Positions 52,271 through 60,824 of a DNA stretch of 64,000 nt are shown here, in pieces. Numbering within the stretch: the first letter of the stretch is position 1; the number at the start of each line of letters is the position of its first letter. The notes under the pieces are model-generated. The model was given only the letters and a program-made list of their open reading frames with translations. It was not told the origin of the DNA and did not search any database. The translations under genes and the position numbers were made by a program. Source of the stretch: Rhizobiales bacterium 62-47 (GTDB lineage Bacteria; Pseudomonadota; Alphaproteobacteria; Rhizobiales; Xanthobacteraceae); the NCBI GenBank assembly GCA_001899255.1, contig MKVX01000018.1, forward strand, positions 931,150 through 995,149, read 5' to 3'.

Positions 52271-52861
52271 ATGCGTCAAAGACTGGTTGAGTTCCGAAAT
52301 ACGGCGCTGCGGACATTGGCGGTGCCGGGACTGGCGCTGTTGCTTGGCGTCGGCGGCGCGATTGCGCAAAGCGGCGACCTCCGGGCGCAGGACCAATCGG
52401 CCAAGCCGGCGCAGCAAAACGCCAATCCGGCCAGCGCCGCCGAAGCTGCCGCCCGGGACAGCCAGCGCAAGAGCGACGAATTCGCCGAAGCCGCAAAGGC
52501 CATCAATGGTCCGGCGGGCAATCCCGAATGCGTCTGGCTCGGCCGCCGCGTTGTGGCGTTGATGTGGCGCGACGATCTCGACACCGCGTTCCGTCACCTC
52601 GATCTCTATGATCGGTTCGGCTGCCCCGGCGGCCACGTTCAGGCCACCTTCCGTTGTCTGGTGCGTTTCGGCGCGATCGATCCCAAGGTGCCGGACAGCC
52701 TGAACAGCCGCGTTCATGCTTGCTGGATCAATCCGGGCGCCCAGCCGCCGACGGCGGCCGCCGCGGCACCCGCTCCTGCTACACCGGCAGCATCGGCCCC
52801 ACCCGCTGCAGCCGCCCAGCCGGCCGCGCCAGCCGCAGCAACTCCGGCGCCAGCCAAATAA
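52271..52861 (+). CDS. ndvD: NdvD-like exported protein
   Basis: This 196-residue exported protein lies between the divergent ndvC- and ndvB-like genes, the position of ndvD in Bradyrhizobium. It has a signal peptide (about 14-35), then a conserved domain with CVWLGRRVVALMWRDDLDTA, HLDLYDRFGCPGGHVQATFRC and VHACWIN (four cysteines), and a Pro/Ala tail of about 40 residues. I named it by position and its exported, cysteine-containing character; the function in glucan synthesis is inferred. The start at 52271 is chosen because the signal peptide begins there. Confidence 0.6.
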   Translation: MRQRLVEFRNTALRTLAVPGLALLLGVGGAIAQSGDLRAQDQSAKPAQQNANPASAAEAAARDSQRKSDEFAEAAKAINGPAGNPECVWLGRRVVALMWRDDLDTAFRHLDLYDRFGCPGGHVQATFRCLVRFGAIDPKVPDSLNSRVHACWINPGAQPPTAAAAAPAPATPAASAPPAAAAQPAAPAAATPAPAK

Positions 52862-53049
52862 TTGCTGGCCGATCCGGGAACGATCCGCAATATTTCAAGT
52901 TTCAATTGCGGATCGCCCTGAAAACGCCACTGCGTCATACGAGTGGATAAATCCCGTGGCAAAGCTATGCTCGATTTGCCGCAACCTCGGACGGGTCTAG
53001 GGGACCGACCCGCTTTGCTGGCAAACTGGCCCCGTATGGTTTAGTCGCG

Positions 53050-55725
53050 ATGCGCGCTGTCGTCGCTGTTCTGTTGTTGGTTGCGGCTGCACACGCGGCT
53101 CTCTGGGGTGTCCTGCGCGAGAAGCAGCCAGCGCCGGATTTCCGCGGCATATTGCCTAGCGTCTCGTATGCGCCGTTCGATGGCACCGGCCATCCCGATA
53201 TCGACAACATCCCGACCGTCGAGAAAATCCGCGCCGACATGAAGGTGCTGGCGCCGCTGACTCGTGCGGTTCGTCTCTATTCATCGACCGGCGGCGTCGA
53301 ACTGGTGCCGCCTATCGCCAACGAGGCCGGCATCAAGGTCACCGTCGGCGCCTGGATCGACAAGCATTCCGACCGTAACGAACGCGAAATGCAGGCGGCG
53401 GTCGAACTCGCCAAGCGCAACAGCAACGTCAACGGCATCGTCGTCGGCAACGAAACTATCTACCGCGCCGACCAGAAGGTCGAAGACCTCATCAAGCTGA
53501 TCCAGCGCGTCAAGAGCCAGGTCAATGTCCCTGTAACGACAGGCGAAATCTGGAATATCTGGCTCGAGCATCCGGAACTGGCGTCGTCGGTCGACTTTAT
53601 CGCCGCGCACATCCTGCCGTACTGGGAAGGCTTCTCCGACAAGCAGGCCGTCGATCAGGCGCTGATCATATATCAGAAGCTGCGCGACGCCTTCCCGGGC
53701 AAGCGGATCGTGATTGCGGAATTCGGCTGGCCGAGCGGCGGCTACAATCTCAAGAATGCCGTGCCCGGACCGTTCGAGCAGGCGGTGACGCTGCGCAACT
53801 TCGTCACCCGCGCCGAGTCGATCGGCATGGAATACAACATCGTCGAAGCCATCGATCAGCCGTGGAAGTACTTCGAGGGCGGCGTCGGTCCGTATTGGGG
53901 CATTCTCAATGCCGCTCGCGAGCCGAAGTTCAACTGGACCGGCCCGGTGGTCGATCAGGCCTACTGGAAACTCGCCGGCATCGCGCTGCTGATTGGCGTA
54001 TTGCTCTCGCTTCCGATCCTGCGGCTGTACCGCCCAACCATGATGCAGGCCGCCGTCCTGTCAGCCGCAGCCAATGGCGTCGGCGCCTGGGTGGCGACAG
54101 TGTTCGCCTATTGGAACGGCCATTACTTCGTGTGGGGTTCGGCCTTCGCCATGACCCTCGGCCTGGTGCTGCTGGTGCCATTGATCCTGATCGCGATGGC
54201 GCGCATCGAGGAGATCGCCACGGTTGCCTTCGGTCATCGGCCAAGCCGCCTGCTCTCGCCGGAGAAAACCGCGGCCGCCCTGGCCGATCCGAACCGCGCA
54301 TATCCGAAGGTGTCGATCCACGTTCCGGCCTATTTCGAGCCGCCGGAGATGCTGAAGCAGACGCTGGATGCCGTCGCGCGGCTGGACTACCCGAACTTCG
54401 AATGCGTGGTGATCATCAACAACACGCCTGATCCGGCTTTCTGGCAACCGATCCAGGATCACTGCCGGACGCTGGGCGAACGCTTCAAGTTCATCAATGC
54501 CGAGAAGGTGAAGGGCTTCAAGGCCGGCGCGCTGCGAATTGCCATGGAACGAACCGACGCCGATGCGGAAATCATCGGCATCATCGACGCCGACTACGTC
54601 GTGGAGCCGGACTGGCTCAAGGACCTCGTGCCCGCCTTCGACGACCCGCGCGTCGGACTGGTGCAGGCGCCGCAGGATCACCGCGACGAAGATCTGTCGC
54701 TGATGCACTACGTCATGAATGGCGAATATGCCGGCTTCTTCGATATCGGCATGGTCCAGCGCAACGAATTCAATTCGATCATCGTGCACGGCACCATGTG
54801 CCTGATCCGCCGCGCGGCGATGGACAAGGCCGGCGGCTGGGCGGGCGACACGATCTGCGAGGACACCGACCTCGGCCTCGCCATTATCGAACAGGGCTGG
54901 CTCACCCATTACACCAACAAGCGCTATGGCTACGGCCTGCTTCCCGACACCTACGAGGCCTTCAAGAAGCAGCGTCACCGCTGGGCCTATGGCGGCTTCC
55001 AGATTGTGAAGAAGCACTGGCGGCGCTTCCTGCCGGGTGCCAGCCGGCTGTCGCCGGACCAGAAGCGCGAATTCGCCCTCGGCTGGCTCAACTGGCTCGG
55101 CGCCGAAAGTCTCGGCGTGCTGGTCGCCCTCCTCAATCTGGTGTGGGTCCCGATCGTCGCGTTCGCCGACATCGCCATTCCCGACAAGATCCTGACGCTG
55201 CCGATCATCGCGGCATTTATTGTGTCGCTGACCCACTTCCTCGTGCTCTACCGGCTGCGCGTTTCGATCAAGACGCCGCAGATGCTGGGAGCCATGATCG
55301 CCGCCATGTCGGTGCAGTGGACGGTGTCGCGGGCGGTCGCCAACGGCCTGATCACCGAACACCTGCCATTCGCCCGCACTTCAAAGGGCGGCTTGTCGCG
55401 CATGTCGATCGAGTTTCAGGCATTCTGGGAAGCCGTCATCGGCGCCTTGCTGCTGATCGGCGCGGCGGTTCTCGTCGCCTCGAACAGCTTCCGACAGATC
55501 ACCGAGATCTATATCTTCGCCGGCGTGCTGGTGCTGCAGAGCCTGCCGTTCCTGTCCGCCGTGGCGCTGGCTACGCTTGAGCTGTCACGCATCAATTCCT
55601 TCGCGTTCTGGCGCAACACCCGGATTCGCACCGCCGAGCTGATCGGGTTGCGGCCGGTTCCGATGCCGACGCCGGCCGGCGCGCAACACAAGGTTACGGC
55701 CGACCTGCACCGCGAGGCGAACTAA
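53050..55725 (+). CDS. ndvB: NdvB-like glucan synthase (GH17 plus GT2)
   Basis: This 891-residue two-domain membrane protein is the probable cyclic beta-(1,3)(1,6)-glucan synthase. An N-terminal signal or anchor helix leads to a GH17 domain (E135 in VVGNETIYR, E224 in IAEFGWPS), then two membrane helices (about 308-380), and a processive glycosyltransferase family 2 domain with VSIHVPAYFEP, DAD (513-515), ED at 604-605 and QRHRW (641-645), followed by five to six C-terminal helices. The GH17 domain probably acts as a transglycosylase on the nascent glucan. It is close in size to Bradyrhizobium NdvB. Confidence 0.82.
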   Translation: MRAVVAVLLLVAAAHAALWGVLREKQPAPDFRGILPSVSYAPFDGTGHPDIDNIPTVEKIRADMKVLAPLTRAVRLYSSTGGVELVPPIANEAGIKVTVGAWIDKHSDRNEREMQAAVELAKRNSNVNGIVVGNETIYRADQKVEDLIKLIQRVKSQVNVPVTTGEIWNIWLEHPELASSVDFIAAHILPYWEGFSDKQAVDQALIIYQKLRDAFPGKRIVIAEFGWPSGGYNLKNAVPGPFEQAVTLRNFVTRAESIGMEYNIVEAIDQPWKYFEGGVGPYWGILNAAREPKFNWTGPVVDQAYWKLAGIALLIGVLLSLPILRLYRPTMMQAAVLSAAANGVGAWVATVFAYWNGHYFVWGSAFAMTLGLVLLVPLILIAMARIEEIATVAFGHRPSRLLSPEKTAAALADPNRAYPKVSIHVPAYFEPPEMLKQTLDAVARLDYPNFECVVIINNTPDPAFWQPIQDHCRTLGERFKFINAEKVKGFKAGALRIAMERTDADAEIIGIIDADYVVEPDWLKDLVPAFDDPRVGLVQAPQDHRDEDLSLMHYVMNGEYAGFFDIGMVQRNEFNSIIVHGTMCLIRRAAMDKAGGWAGDTICEDTDLGLAIIEQGWLTHYTNKRYGYGLLPDTYEAFKKQRHRWAYGGFQIVKKHWRRFLPGASRLSPDQKREFALGWLNWLGAESLGVLVALLNLVWVPIVAFADIAIPDKILTLPIIAAFIVSLTHFLVLYRLRVSIKTPQMLGAMIAAMSVQWTVSRAVANGLITEHLPFARTSKGGLSRMSIEFQAFWEAVIGALLLIGAAVLVASNSFRQITEIYIFAGVLVLQSLPFLSAVALATLELSRINSFAFWRNTRIRTAELIGLRPVPMPTPAGAQHKVTADLHREAN

Positions 55726-55844
55726 TCCGGGCAAAAGAGTGCCGCAGGCGGCGACAAACCACTTGAGCATTCACCAGCAACGATTTGCAGTCTCGATTTA
55801 TTTTGCTTTCGCCGAACGATGATTGGGAGTTCTCAGCGAGGCTA

Positions 55845-55873
55845 TTGACCCGCGCGGGTCCGCCCCCTACACA
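55845..55873 (+). promoter_or_regulatory. Promoter of tRNA-Lys
   Basis: TTGACC (55845-55850) and TACACA (55868-55873) are separated by exactly 17 bases. It sits 12 bases upstream of the tRNA 5' end, so the start of transcription would be close to the mature tRNA. Confidence 0.7.
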
Positions 55874-55884
55874 GCCCGACAAGT

Positions 55885-55960
55885 GAGCGCGTAGCTCAGG
55901 TGGTAGAGCACGTGACTTTTAATCATGGGGTCGAGGGTTCGAGTCCCTCCGCGCTCACCA
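55885..55960 (+). tRNA. tRNA-Lys (anticodon TTT)
   Basis: This 76-base tRNA folds completely: acceptor GAGCGCG/CGCGCTC, D-stem GCTC/GAGC, anticodon stem CGTGA/TCATG with loop CTTTTAA, anticodon TTT at 55918-55920, T-arm GAGGG-TTCGAGT-CCCTC, discriminator A and encoded CCA. It is free-standing, with its own promoter. Confidence 0.97.
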
Positions 55961-56400
55961 TGCGTCCGATGTTGCCGACGTGGCGCTACTGCACGTTAAA
56001 GCGTCGAGAGCGAAATCGGATGTTTCCGATCCCCAACGCCGTTGTTGATTGGATAGAGCTTGGCGGATGTCGCGCAAGTCTGCTTGTCGGACTTTGCAGG
56101 GACGAACCACCTTTCGCCGAAGCACCGAGCGCCGTCAGCGTTTTCCGGAATTTTCGAATGCGTTTCCGTGAGTTGACGCTGGGGTCTGCGCTTCCGTAGC
56201 CATCCCAGCCGCGCGAAGCAAAAACTCCTTTCGCCAATCAACCGTTTGGTTGAACGGTAACGCTTGGACACAACGTGACGAGGCGGCAGCGCCCTGTCTC
56301 TTATTTGATCGGGAAAATCGAAATCCTAATCGGGAGACTCTTGACTTTATATGAACAAAACAAGAACATTCCCGCTATCATCAAACCGAGAGTTCCACCG
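55961..56400. other. 440-base region with no supported gene
   Basis: Open frames on both strands here are short, overlap one another or the tRNA, and lack ribosome-binding sites. Local base composition is more A/T-rich than its neighbours. No integrase or direct repeat of the tRNA end was seen, so I have no evidence that it is an integration remnant. TTGACT at 56341 may belong to a promoter of the next small gene. Confidence 0.45.
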
Positions 56401-56616
56401 ATGTCCGCGCTGCCCGAGCCAGGTCCTCGATCTGAATGCGAACGTCTCGATGCCGCCGCCGACGCAGCGATTGCAGCCTGCGGTGGCGACCTGCGCAGCA
56501 CCATCCGCTCCCTGATTCTGGCCAATGAATTCTTGGAGTACGAATTGGAGACCAAAGTCTCCGCCGGTTACATGCGTGGCGTAAAGCACGGCCGGTTCAG
56601 TACACATAACGGCTGA
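56401..56616 (+). CDS. Small conserved soluble protein
   Basis: This 71-residue protein has no membrane segment. It is mainly helical: an acidic, Ala-rich part (ERLDAAADAAIAACGGDL) is followed by STIRSLILANEFLEYELE and a basic C-terminus (GYMRGVKHGRF). The ATG at 56401 is taken; the 42 in-frame upstream codons look non-coding. There is no weak-to-strong ribosome-binding site that decides it. The alternating charge suggests a small regulatory or adaptor protein, but this is a guess. Confidence 0.55.
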   Translation: MSALPEPGPRSECERLDAAADAAIAACGGDLRSTIRSLILANEFLEYELETKVSAGYMRGVKHGRFSTHNG

Positions 56617-56779
56617 CCGAAAATTCCTCCGCGCCGCAGCCAGACTAGAGTCATTTTCAAGCGATATGTCTGACCTTCTGTTAGGGTTATCTGCGTGTCT
56701 AATGACCGTTATATTCAGCGCAATTGTTCGCCGCCTAAAAAATTTCCATCGATAAACGATTGTCGAAAAGGACTTGCTG

Positions 56780-57097
56780 ATGAAAAAGTTTATCTTTGCC
56801 GCCTTCGCTTTTGCCACCCTCACTGCATTTGCACCCGCACACGCTGCTCCCATTGCTCCAGCCTTGAGCGCTGCCTCCGATATCGTTCTGGTCGCGGGAG
56901 GATGCGGCCCCAATGCGTGGCGCGGCCCGTGGGGACACTGCCGGCGCACCCCGTACTACGGGCCGCTTCCGGGCGGATACTATCAACCGGAAGTGCATCC
57001 CGTTTTCGGATGTCCTCCGGGCTATTGGCACGGCCCATGGGGCCACTGCCGGAACACGCCCTATCACGGTCGCCTGCCCGGCGGCGGCTGGAAATAA
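56780..57097 (+). CDS. Secreted GCG_CRPN-type protein with internal duplication
   Basis: This 105-residue exported protein has a signal peptide (about residues 1-22, APAHA). The mature part starts with VAGGCGPNAWRGPWGHCR, the prefix of the GCG_CRPN family known from rhizobial genomes. The body is two copies of a 26-residue unit (42-67 and 78-103), each with two Cys and GPWGHCR...TPY.G.LPGG. Aromatic, Gly- and Pro-rich composition suggests an envelope-exposed protein. ATG at 56780; AAAAGGA lies upstream. The function is unknown. Confidence 0.75.
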   Translation: MKKFIFAAFAFATLTAFAPAHAAPIAPALSAASDIVLVAGGCGPNAWRGPWGHCRRTPYYGPLPGGYYQPEVHPVFGCPPGYWHGPWGHCRNTPYHGRLPGGGWK

Positions 57098-57112
57098 GCT
57101 AGTTCAAGGCAC

Positions 57113-57138
57113 AAAGCCCGCCACACCAAGGGGCTTTT
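57113..57138 (+). terminator. Intrinsic terminator of the GCG_CRPN gene
   Basis: AAAGCCC pairs with GGGCTTT (7 bases) around an 11-base loop and is followed by TTCGTTT. It begins 16 bases after the stop codon of the GCG_CRPN-type gene. Confidence 0.65.
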
Positions 57139-57271
57139 CGTTTGCGCGGCCGCAAACGTGCGCGGCTGCGACGTCAGCTCGACTTCTGCAGCCGAAGGTC
57201 CCGTCCCTGGCTGTCTGACGCACCTAGCGGCGGCGCACCTGTGCTGCGCAGCCGCCCCTGCTCGCGTGTCG

Positions 57272-57685
57272 TCAGATCCGGACGATCGCGTCGCTCCGCA
57301 CCACGGGCTCCTGCGGGATCGGAGCTTCAGCCGGATTGACCGGCAGTTGCAGCACCGTCGCGCGCTGCCCCGGCATCAGGTCCGTCACCATGACCACCGT
57401 TCCATTGGCGAATTCGAGTGCGTCATGATGTTTGTTGGGATCGTCACTGTTGACCTCGCGAAAACGGGCCATCCGGTCACCGATCTTGCGGTGGAAGACC
57501 AATCCATCGCGCAACACTTCGCTTTCGAATGCGAGTTCGGTGCCGGGACGCAGGCAAACCGCCACGTTCGGCTCGGTCTCGGACGCAAAACCGCGTGTCG
57601 TCGTGTGAGGAAAGGTCGTGGAGATCAGCGTTTCGCCGACATCGGCGGGCCGCGTCGCCACGGCATGCAGGCTATATTCACACAT
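57272..57685 (-). CDS. Conserved hypothetical protein
   Basis: This 137-residue soluble protein begins with MCEYSLHAVATRPADVGE, lacks membrane segments, and holds many Val and Thr, suggesting a beta-rich fold. GGAGCCCACC sits just before the ATG at 57685; upstream in-frame codons are rejected. I do not recognise its family. It is convergent with the GCG_CRPN-type gene. Confidence 0.6.
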   Translation of the reverse strand: MCEYSLHAVATRPADVGETLISTTFPHTTTRGFASETEPNVAVCLRPGTELAFESEVLRDGLVFHRKIGDRMARFREVNSDDPNKHHDALEFANGTVVMVTDLMPGQRATVLQLPVNPAEAPIPQEPVVRSDAIVRI

Positions 57686-58031
57686 GGTGGGCTCCTGCCA
57701 ATAGCCACCCAGCAAACGCTGCAACGTCGAACGGCGTCTTTGGTTGCAGTGCTGAACTAAAAAAATGCCGCGTTTCAAGTAGGGGCGGAGCAGCTGGCCG
57801 CTCTCGCCTTCCACGGCCGTCAAAATCGCCTGTCACAAGGCTTACGCGCGACTAGTTGGGGAGGACTGCCGCTGGATCGCCAGACTGCTGCGAACGCCCT
57901 TGCCGTCCCGCAGCGGTTGCGATTGGATAACAGCCGTCCGGATGGAATCGGAGCATCTCAGACTCGTCCGGGCACCGTGACGAACCTCCACCCCGGCGGC
58001 CTGACCTCTTCGAAAAACGAGAAAACTGATC
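57686..58031. other. 346-base divergent intergenic region
   Basis: This separates a minus-strand hypothetical gene from the plus-strand formyltransferase-fold gene. Only short open frames are seen and I cannot support any as a gene. No convincing promoter or repeat was recognised. Confidence 0.4.
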
Positions 58032-58619
58032 ATGCGGATTACGCTTGTCGGCTCGCGCCATTTCGGCGTGACGACGCTGGAAATGCTGCGCAAGCAAGGT
58101 GTCGATATTGCGCGTGTCGTGGTCGCCCAGGCCGACGACCGGCTGGCGACTGCCGCGCACGTAGCAGGAATCGAAGTCACGGTGCAGGCAGATCCAAAAC
58201 GCGTGGGCTCCGCCGAAATCGCGCCAGGAACCGACCTAATCATCACCGCCCATAGCCACGCCCGTATCAGCAAAGGCGCCCTGGCGGCGGCCCGGCTGGG
58301 CGGCATCGGCTACCATCCGTCGCTGTTGCCGCGCCATCGCGGCATCGCGGCGGTCGAATGGACGATTCGCGAGGGCGATCCGATTGCAGGCGGCACGGTC
58401 TATCACCTCGCCGACCGCATGGATGCCGGCGCCATCGCCGCGCAGGATTGGTGTTTCGTGAAGAAGGGCGAGACCGCCCGCGAACTGTGGGAACGTGCGC
58501 TGGCGCCGCTCGGCCTCAAACTGCTGGCGAAGGTGATCGACGACGCCAAGGCTACTGGCAAGCTTCGCGCGGACCCGCAGGACGAGCAATTCGCCACCAA
58601 TGCGCCGAAGCTGCATTGA
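58032..58619 (+). CDS. Formyltransferase-fold protein (10-formyl-THF-type)
   Basis: This 195-residue protein is of the formyltransferase N-terminal fold. It has GYHPSLLPRHRG (residues 93-104) with catalytic His H95, and D131 in MDAG. In Fmt and purine N transformylases the residue two before the His is Asn; here it is Gly (G93). The form resembles the hydrolase domain of 10-formyltetrahydrofolate dehydrogenase, which has Ile there. It lacks the C-terminal Fmt domain, so it is not the housekeeping Met-tRNA formyltransferase. Product and substrate are not clear. Confidence 0.7.
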   Translation: MRITLVGSRHFGVTTLEMLRKQGVDIARVVVAQADDRLATAAHVAGIEVTVQADPKRVGSAEIAPGTDLIITAHSHARISKGALAAARLGGIGYHPSLLPRHRGIAAVEWTIREGDPIAGGTVYHLADRMDAGAIAAQDWCFVKKGETARELWERALAPLGLKLLAKVIDDAKATGKLRADPQDEQFATNAPKLH

Positions 58620-58665
58620 TTGTTCCTCGGCCTGGAACCGGGCCAGAAAACGTGGTTCACCATTT

Positions 58666-58691
58666 GGAACAATTGCTCTCACAAATTGTTC
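58666..58691 (+). promoter_or_regulatory. Inverted repeat / EcfG-like element
   Basis: GAACAATT (58667-58674) and AATTGTTC (58684-58691) are 8-base arms with a 9-base spacer. The same stretch reads GGAAC (58666-58670) then 16 bases then TGTT, close to the EcfG general-stress promoter. It lies about 100 bases upstream of the small exported-protein gene. Confidence 0.4.
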
Positions 58692-58739
58692 ACAATGGGA
58701 TTGATGAATGATAGCGAATTGCGGCGATGCAGCAAATTT

Positions 58740-58754
58740 TGGTCACATTGACCA
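58740..58754. promoter_or_regulatory. Inverted repeat upstream of small exported protein
   Basis: TGGTCA-CAT-TGACCA is a perfect 6-base-arm inverted repeat with a 3-base spacer, 37 bases upstream of the ATG at 58792. It is an operator candidate; no regulator gene is adjacent. Confidence 0.35.
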
Positions 58755-58791
58755 GAAATAAGCGCGCCATCATGACATCGGATTAAAATTC

Positions 58792-59151
58792 ATGCGTTTC
58801 GATCGCATATCTTCATTGATTTGTACGCTCGCCGCGTTGGGAGCTGTCAGCTTTGCCGCCTCACCGGCCGCTGCGGAATCGCCCTATGACGGCCTTTGGA
58901 ATGTGACGATTGTCACAAATACCGGAAGCTGCGAGCCCCGCGCCCAGTATCCGCTGACCGTGACCGACGGGAAGATTACCGCTCCTGGCGCGGATATTTC
59001 CGGCCGTGTCGGTCGCGAAGGCGTCGTCAAGGTCTCGATCCAGGGCGCTTATGCCAACGGCCAGCTCAACGGCAATGCCGGCTCCGGCAAGTGGAACGGC
59101 GCGTCCGGCGGCATTCCGTGCAGCGGCCGCTGGGAAGCTTCGCGCCAGTAG
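58792..59151 (+). CDS. Small secreted protein, unknown function
   Basis: This 119-residue exported protein has a signal peptide (about residues 1-28, AAAES). The mature part is a small beta-rich domain starting YDGLWNVTIVTNTGSCEPRAQYPLTV and ending GGIPCSGRWEASRQ, with two Cys that may form a disulphide. This looks like a lipocalin- or avidin-sized barrel, but the family is not identified. Two inverted repeats and an EcfG-like element precede it; a strong terminator follows. Confidence 0.7.
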   Translation: MRFDRISSLICTLAALGAVSFAASPAAAESPYDGLWNVTIVTNTGSCEPRAQYPLTVTDGKITAPGADISGRVGREGVVKVSIQGAYANGQLNGNAGSGKWNGASGGIPCSGRWEASRQ

Positions 59152-59212
59152 GCAAGTCTCGCCGCCAGCGCGCGCAGGCCGCTGGCCGACGTGACGCAGA
59201 CACATCGAATAC

Positions 59213-59246
59213 AACACCCCGTTCCGATCGAGAGCGGGGTGTTTTT
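59213..59246. terminator. Intrinsic terminator
   Basis: AACACCCCG pairs with CGGGGTGTT and is followed by TTTTT. It lies between the convergent small exported-protein gene and the RidA-family gene. Confidence 0.82.
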
Positions 59247-59282
59247 GTTGAATCGCTCATCGTCTCGAGGGGCCGGCTCGCA

Positions 59283-59684
59283 TCACGCCGAGGGCACGAA
59301 TGCCGTCACCTCGATTTCCACCTTGGCGCGGGGATCGACGAGTCCCGAGATATAGAGCAGCGTCGAGGGTGGGAAATTGCGTCCCAGGGTTTCGCGCCAC
59401 GCCGCGCCGATACTGGCACCCGAGGCTTCATAGTCGCTGCGGCTGGTGAGATACCACGTCAGCCGCACGATATGCTCGGGGCCAGCGCCCGCTTCGGCGA
59501 GCAATCTGATGATGCGATGCAGCGCCGCTCCGACCTGCTGACCCATGTCGTCGGATGTGTACGCCCCCTGCTCGTCGCTGCCGGTCTGGCCCGCCAGAAC
59601 GATCCAGCGTCCCGGCCCATCGACCGTCACGCCGTGTGAGAATCCGCGCGGCTGACGCCAGTCCGAAGGCTGCAGTGTCGGCAT
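59283..59684 (-). CDS. RidA-family protein
   Basis: This 133-residue protein is of the RidA/YjgF family, whose archetype hydrolyses reactive enamine/imine intermediates. It has VLAGQTGSDEQG, DDMGQQVGAALHRI and the C-terminal VDPRAKVEIEVTAFVP. The catalytic Arg of true RidA lies in an R-x-x-V-D-type context near the end; here the segment reads LYISGLVDPRAK, so it may be a subfamily member without the archetypal imine deaminase residue. It is divergent from the EamA transporter gene. Confidence 0.86.
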   Translation of the reverse strand: MPTLQPSDWRQPRGFSHGVTVDGPGRWIVLAGQTGSDEQGAYTSDDMGQQVGAALHRIIRLLAEAGAGPEHIVRLTWYLTSRSDYEASGASIGAAWRETLGRNFPPSTLLYISGLVDPRAKVEIEVTAFVPSA

Positions 59685-59934
59685 GATCGCTTCCCCCTTT
59701 CATTGTTGGATCGGCTCGGTTGGCCGCAGCGCAGCTTGGCACGATTGACGCCGCGAGCGCGAGCCTCGCATCTGCACGACATCGTCTGCCACTTCTCGAG
59801 CGCGTCCAAACGTCGCGCAGGTACGGACGCATGCGACCCCAGCGATTTTGAACATTGTCATGCGACAGACGCGCAGCTACCAGCGTCAGTTCACTCTCGC
59901 CTTTCATCTCCCTGCAAGCGAGCGCCCGCACCAG

Positions 59935-60813
59935 ATGGATCGAACACCCTCCAAACCCAAAGCAGCACTGTGGATGGCGGGGTGGTTGCTTCAGCTTCTG
60001 GTCCTTGCCATCGCCGGACGCGAGGCGATGCGCGAAGTCAACGTCTTTCAGCTCATGGAAGTACGGTCTGCGCTCGGCTTCGTCATGCTGATTCCATTCA
60101 TCCTGCAGCAGGGAGGATTTGCCAGCATGGGGACGACGCGCATGCGCCTCCAGGTTGGCCGTAACGCGGCGCAATTCATTGCGCAATTGGCCTGGTTCCT
60201 GGCGCTGACGTTGATCCCGATCGGCGAAGTGGTCGCCATCGAATTCACCATGCCGATCTGGACTGCGATCCTCGCGGCCGGATTTCTTGGCGAACGTATG
60301 AACACCGGCAAGGTACTGGCCATCGTGCTCGGCCTGGTCGGGGTCATCATCATCGTGCGGCCCGGCGTATCGACGGTCAATCATGGCCAGTTGATCGCAC
60401 TGGGGGCGGCTATTCTGTTCGGCGCGTCAATCGCCATGGTCAAATCGCTGACGCAGACCGACAGTTCGCTGAAGATCACCTTCTGGATGAGCATCATCCA
60501 ATCGGTGTTCGGTCTGCTGCCGGCAATCTATTTTTGGGTCTGGCCGTCGTTCCACGGCTGGTTCTGGCTGATCGTCATCGCCTTCTGCGGCACGTTCTCG
60601 CACTACTGCATGGCGCGCGCGATGCTCTACGCCGATGCAACCATTGTGGTGCCGATGGATTTTCTGCGCGTGCCGCTGACCGCAATCGCCGGCTGGTTGA
60701 TTTACAACGAGCAGATCGACCTGCTGACCGCGCTTGGCGCGGCCCTTATCCTGTTCGGCAACCTGCTCAACTTGCGCAGCCCATCAGTGTCGTCGCCGCG
60801 CTCCACCCAGTAG
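59935..60813 (+). CDS. EamA/DMT-family transporter
   Basis: This 292-residue inner-membrane protein has ten hydrophobic helices in two EamA repeats (about 8-150 and 155-290). Members export metabolites such as amino acids. The second repeat shows GAAILFGASIAMVKSLT. The start is uncertain: ATGs at 59860 and 59935 have no obvious ribosome-binding site, and I chose the later one because it gives the usual length and starts just before the first helix. It is convergent with the BrnA-like gene, 11 bases apart. Confidence 0.83.
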   Translation: MDRTPSKPKAALWMAGWLLQLLVLAIAGREAMREVNVFQLMEVRSALGFVMLIPFILQQGGFASMGTTRMRLQVGRNAAQFIAQLAWFLALTLIPIGEVVAIEFTMPIWTAILAAGFLGERMNTGKVLAIVLGLVGVIIIVRPGVSTVNHGQLIALGAAILFGASIAMVKSLTQTDSSLKITFWMSIIQSVFGLLPAIYFWVWPSFHGWFWLIVIAFCGTFSHYCMARAMLYADATIVVPMDFLRVPLTAIAGWLIYNEQIDLLTALGAALILFGNLLNLRSPSVSSPRSTQ

Positions 60814-60824
60814 AAAGGCTGCGG

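Noticed and set aside
55900-56199. 99-codon frame that begins inside the tRNA-Lys gene
   Set aside because: It overlaps the tRNA, has no ribosome-binding site and no recognisable sequence.
55885-56400. Integrated-element border at tRNA-Lys
   Set aside because: tRNA genes are frequent integration sites and the following 440 bases are A/T-richer, but there is no integrase, no repeat of the tRNA end and no mobility gene in the window.
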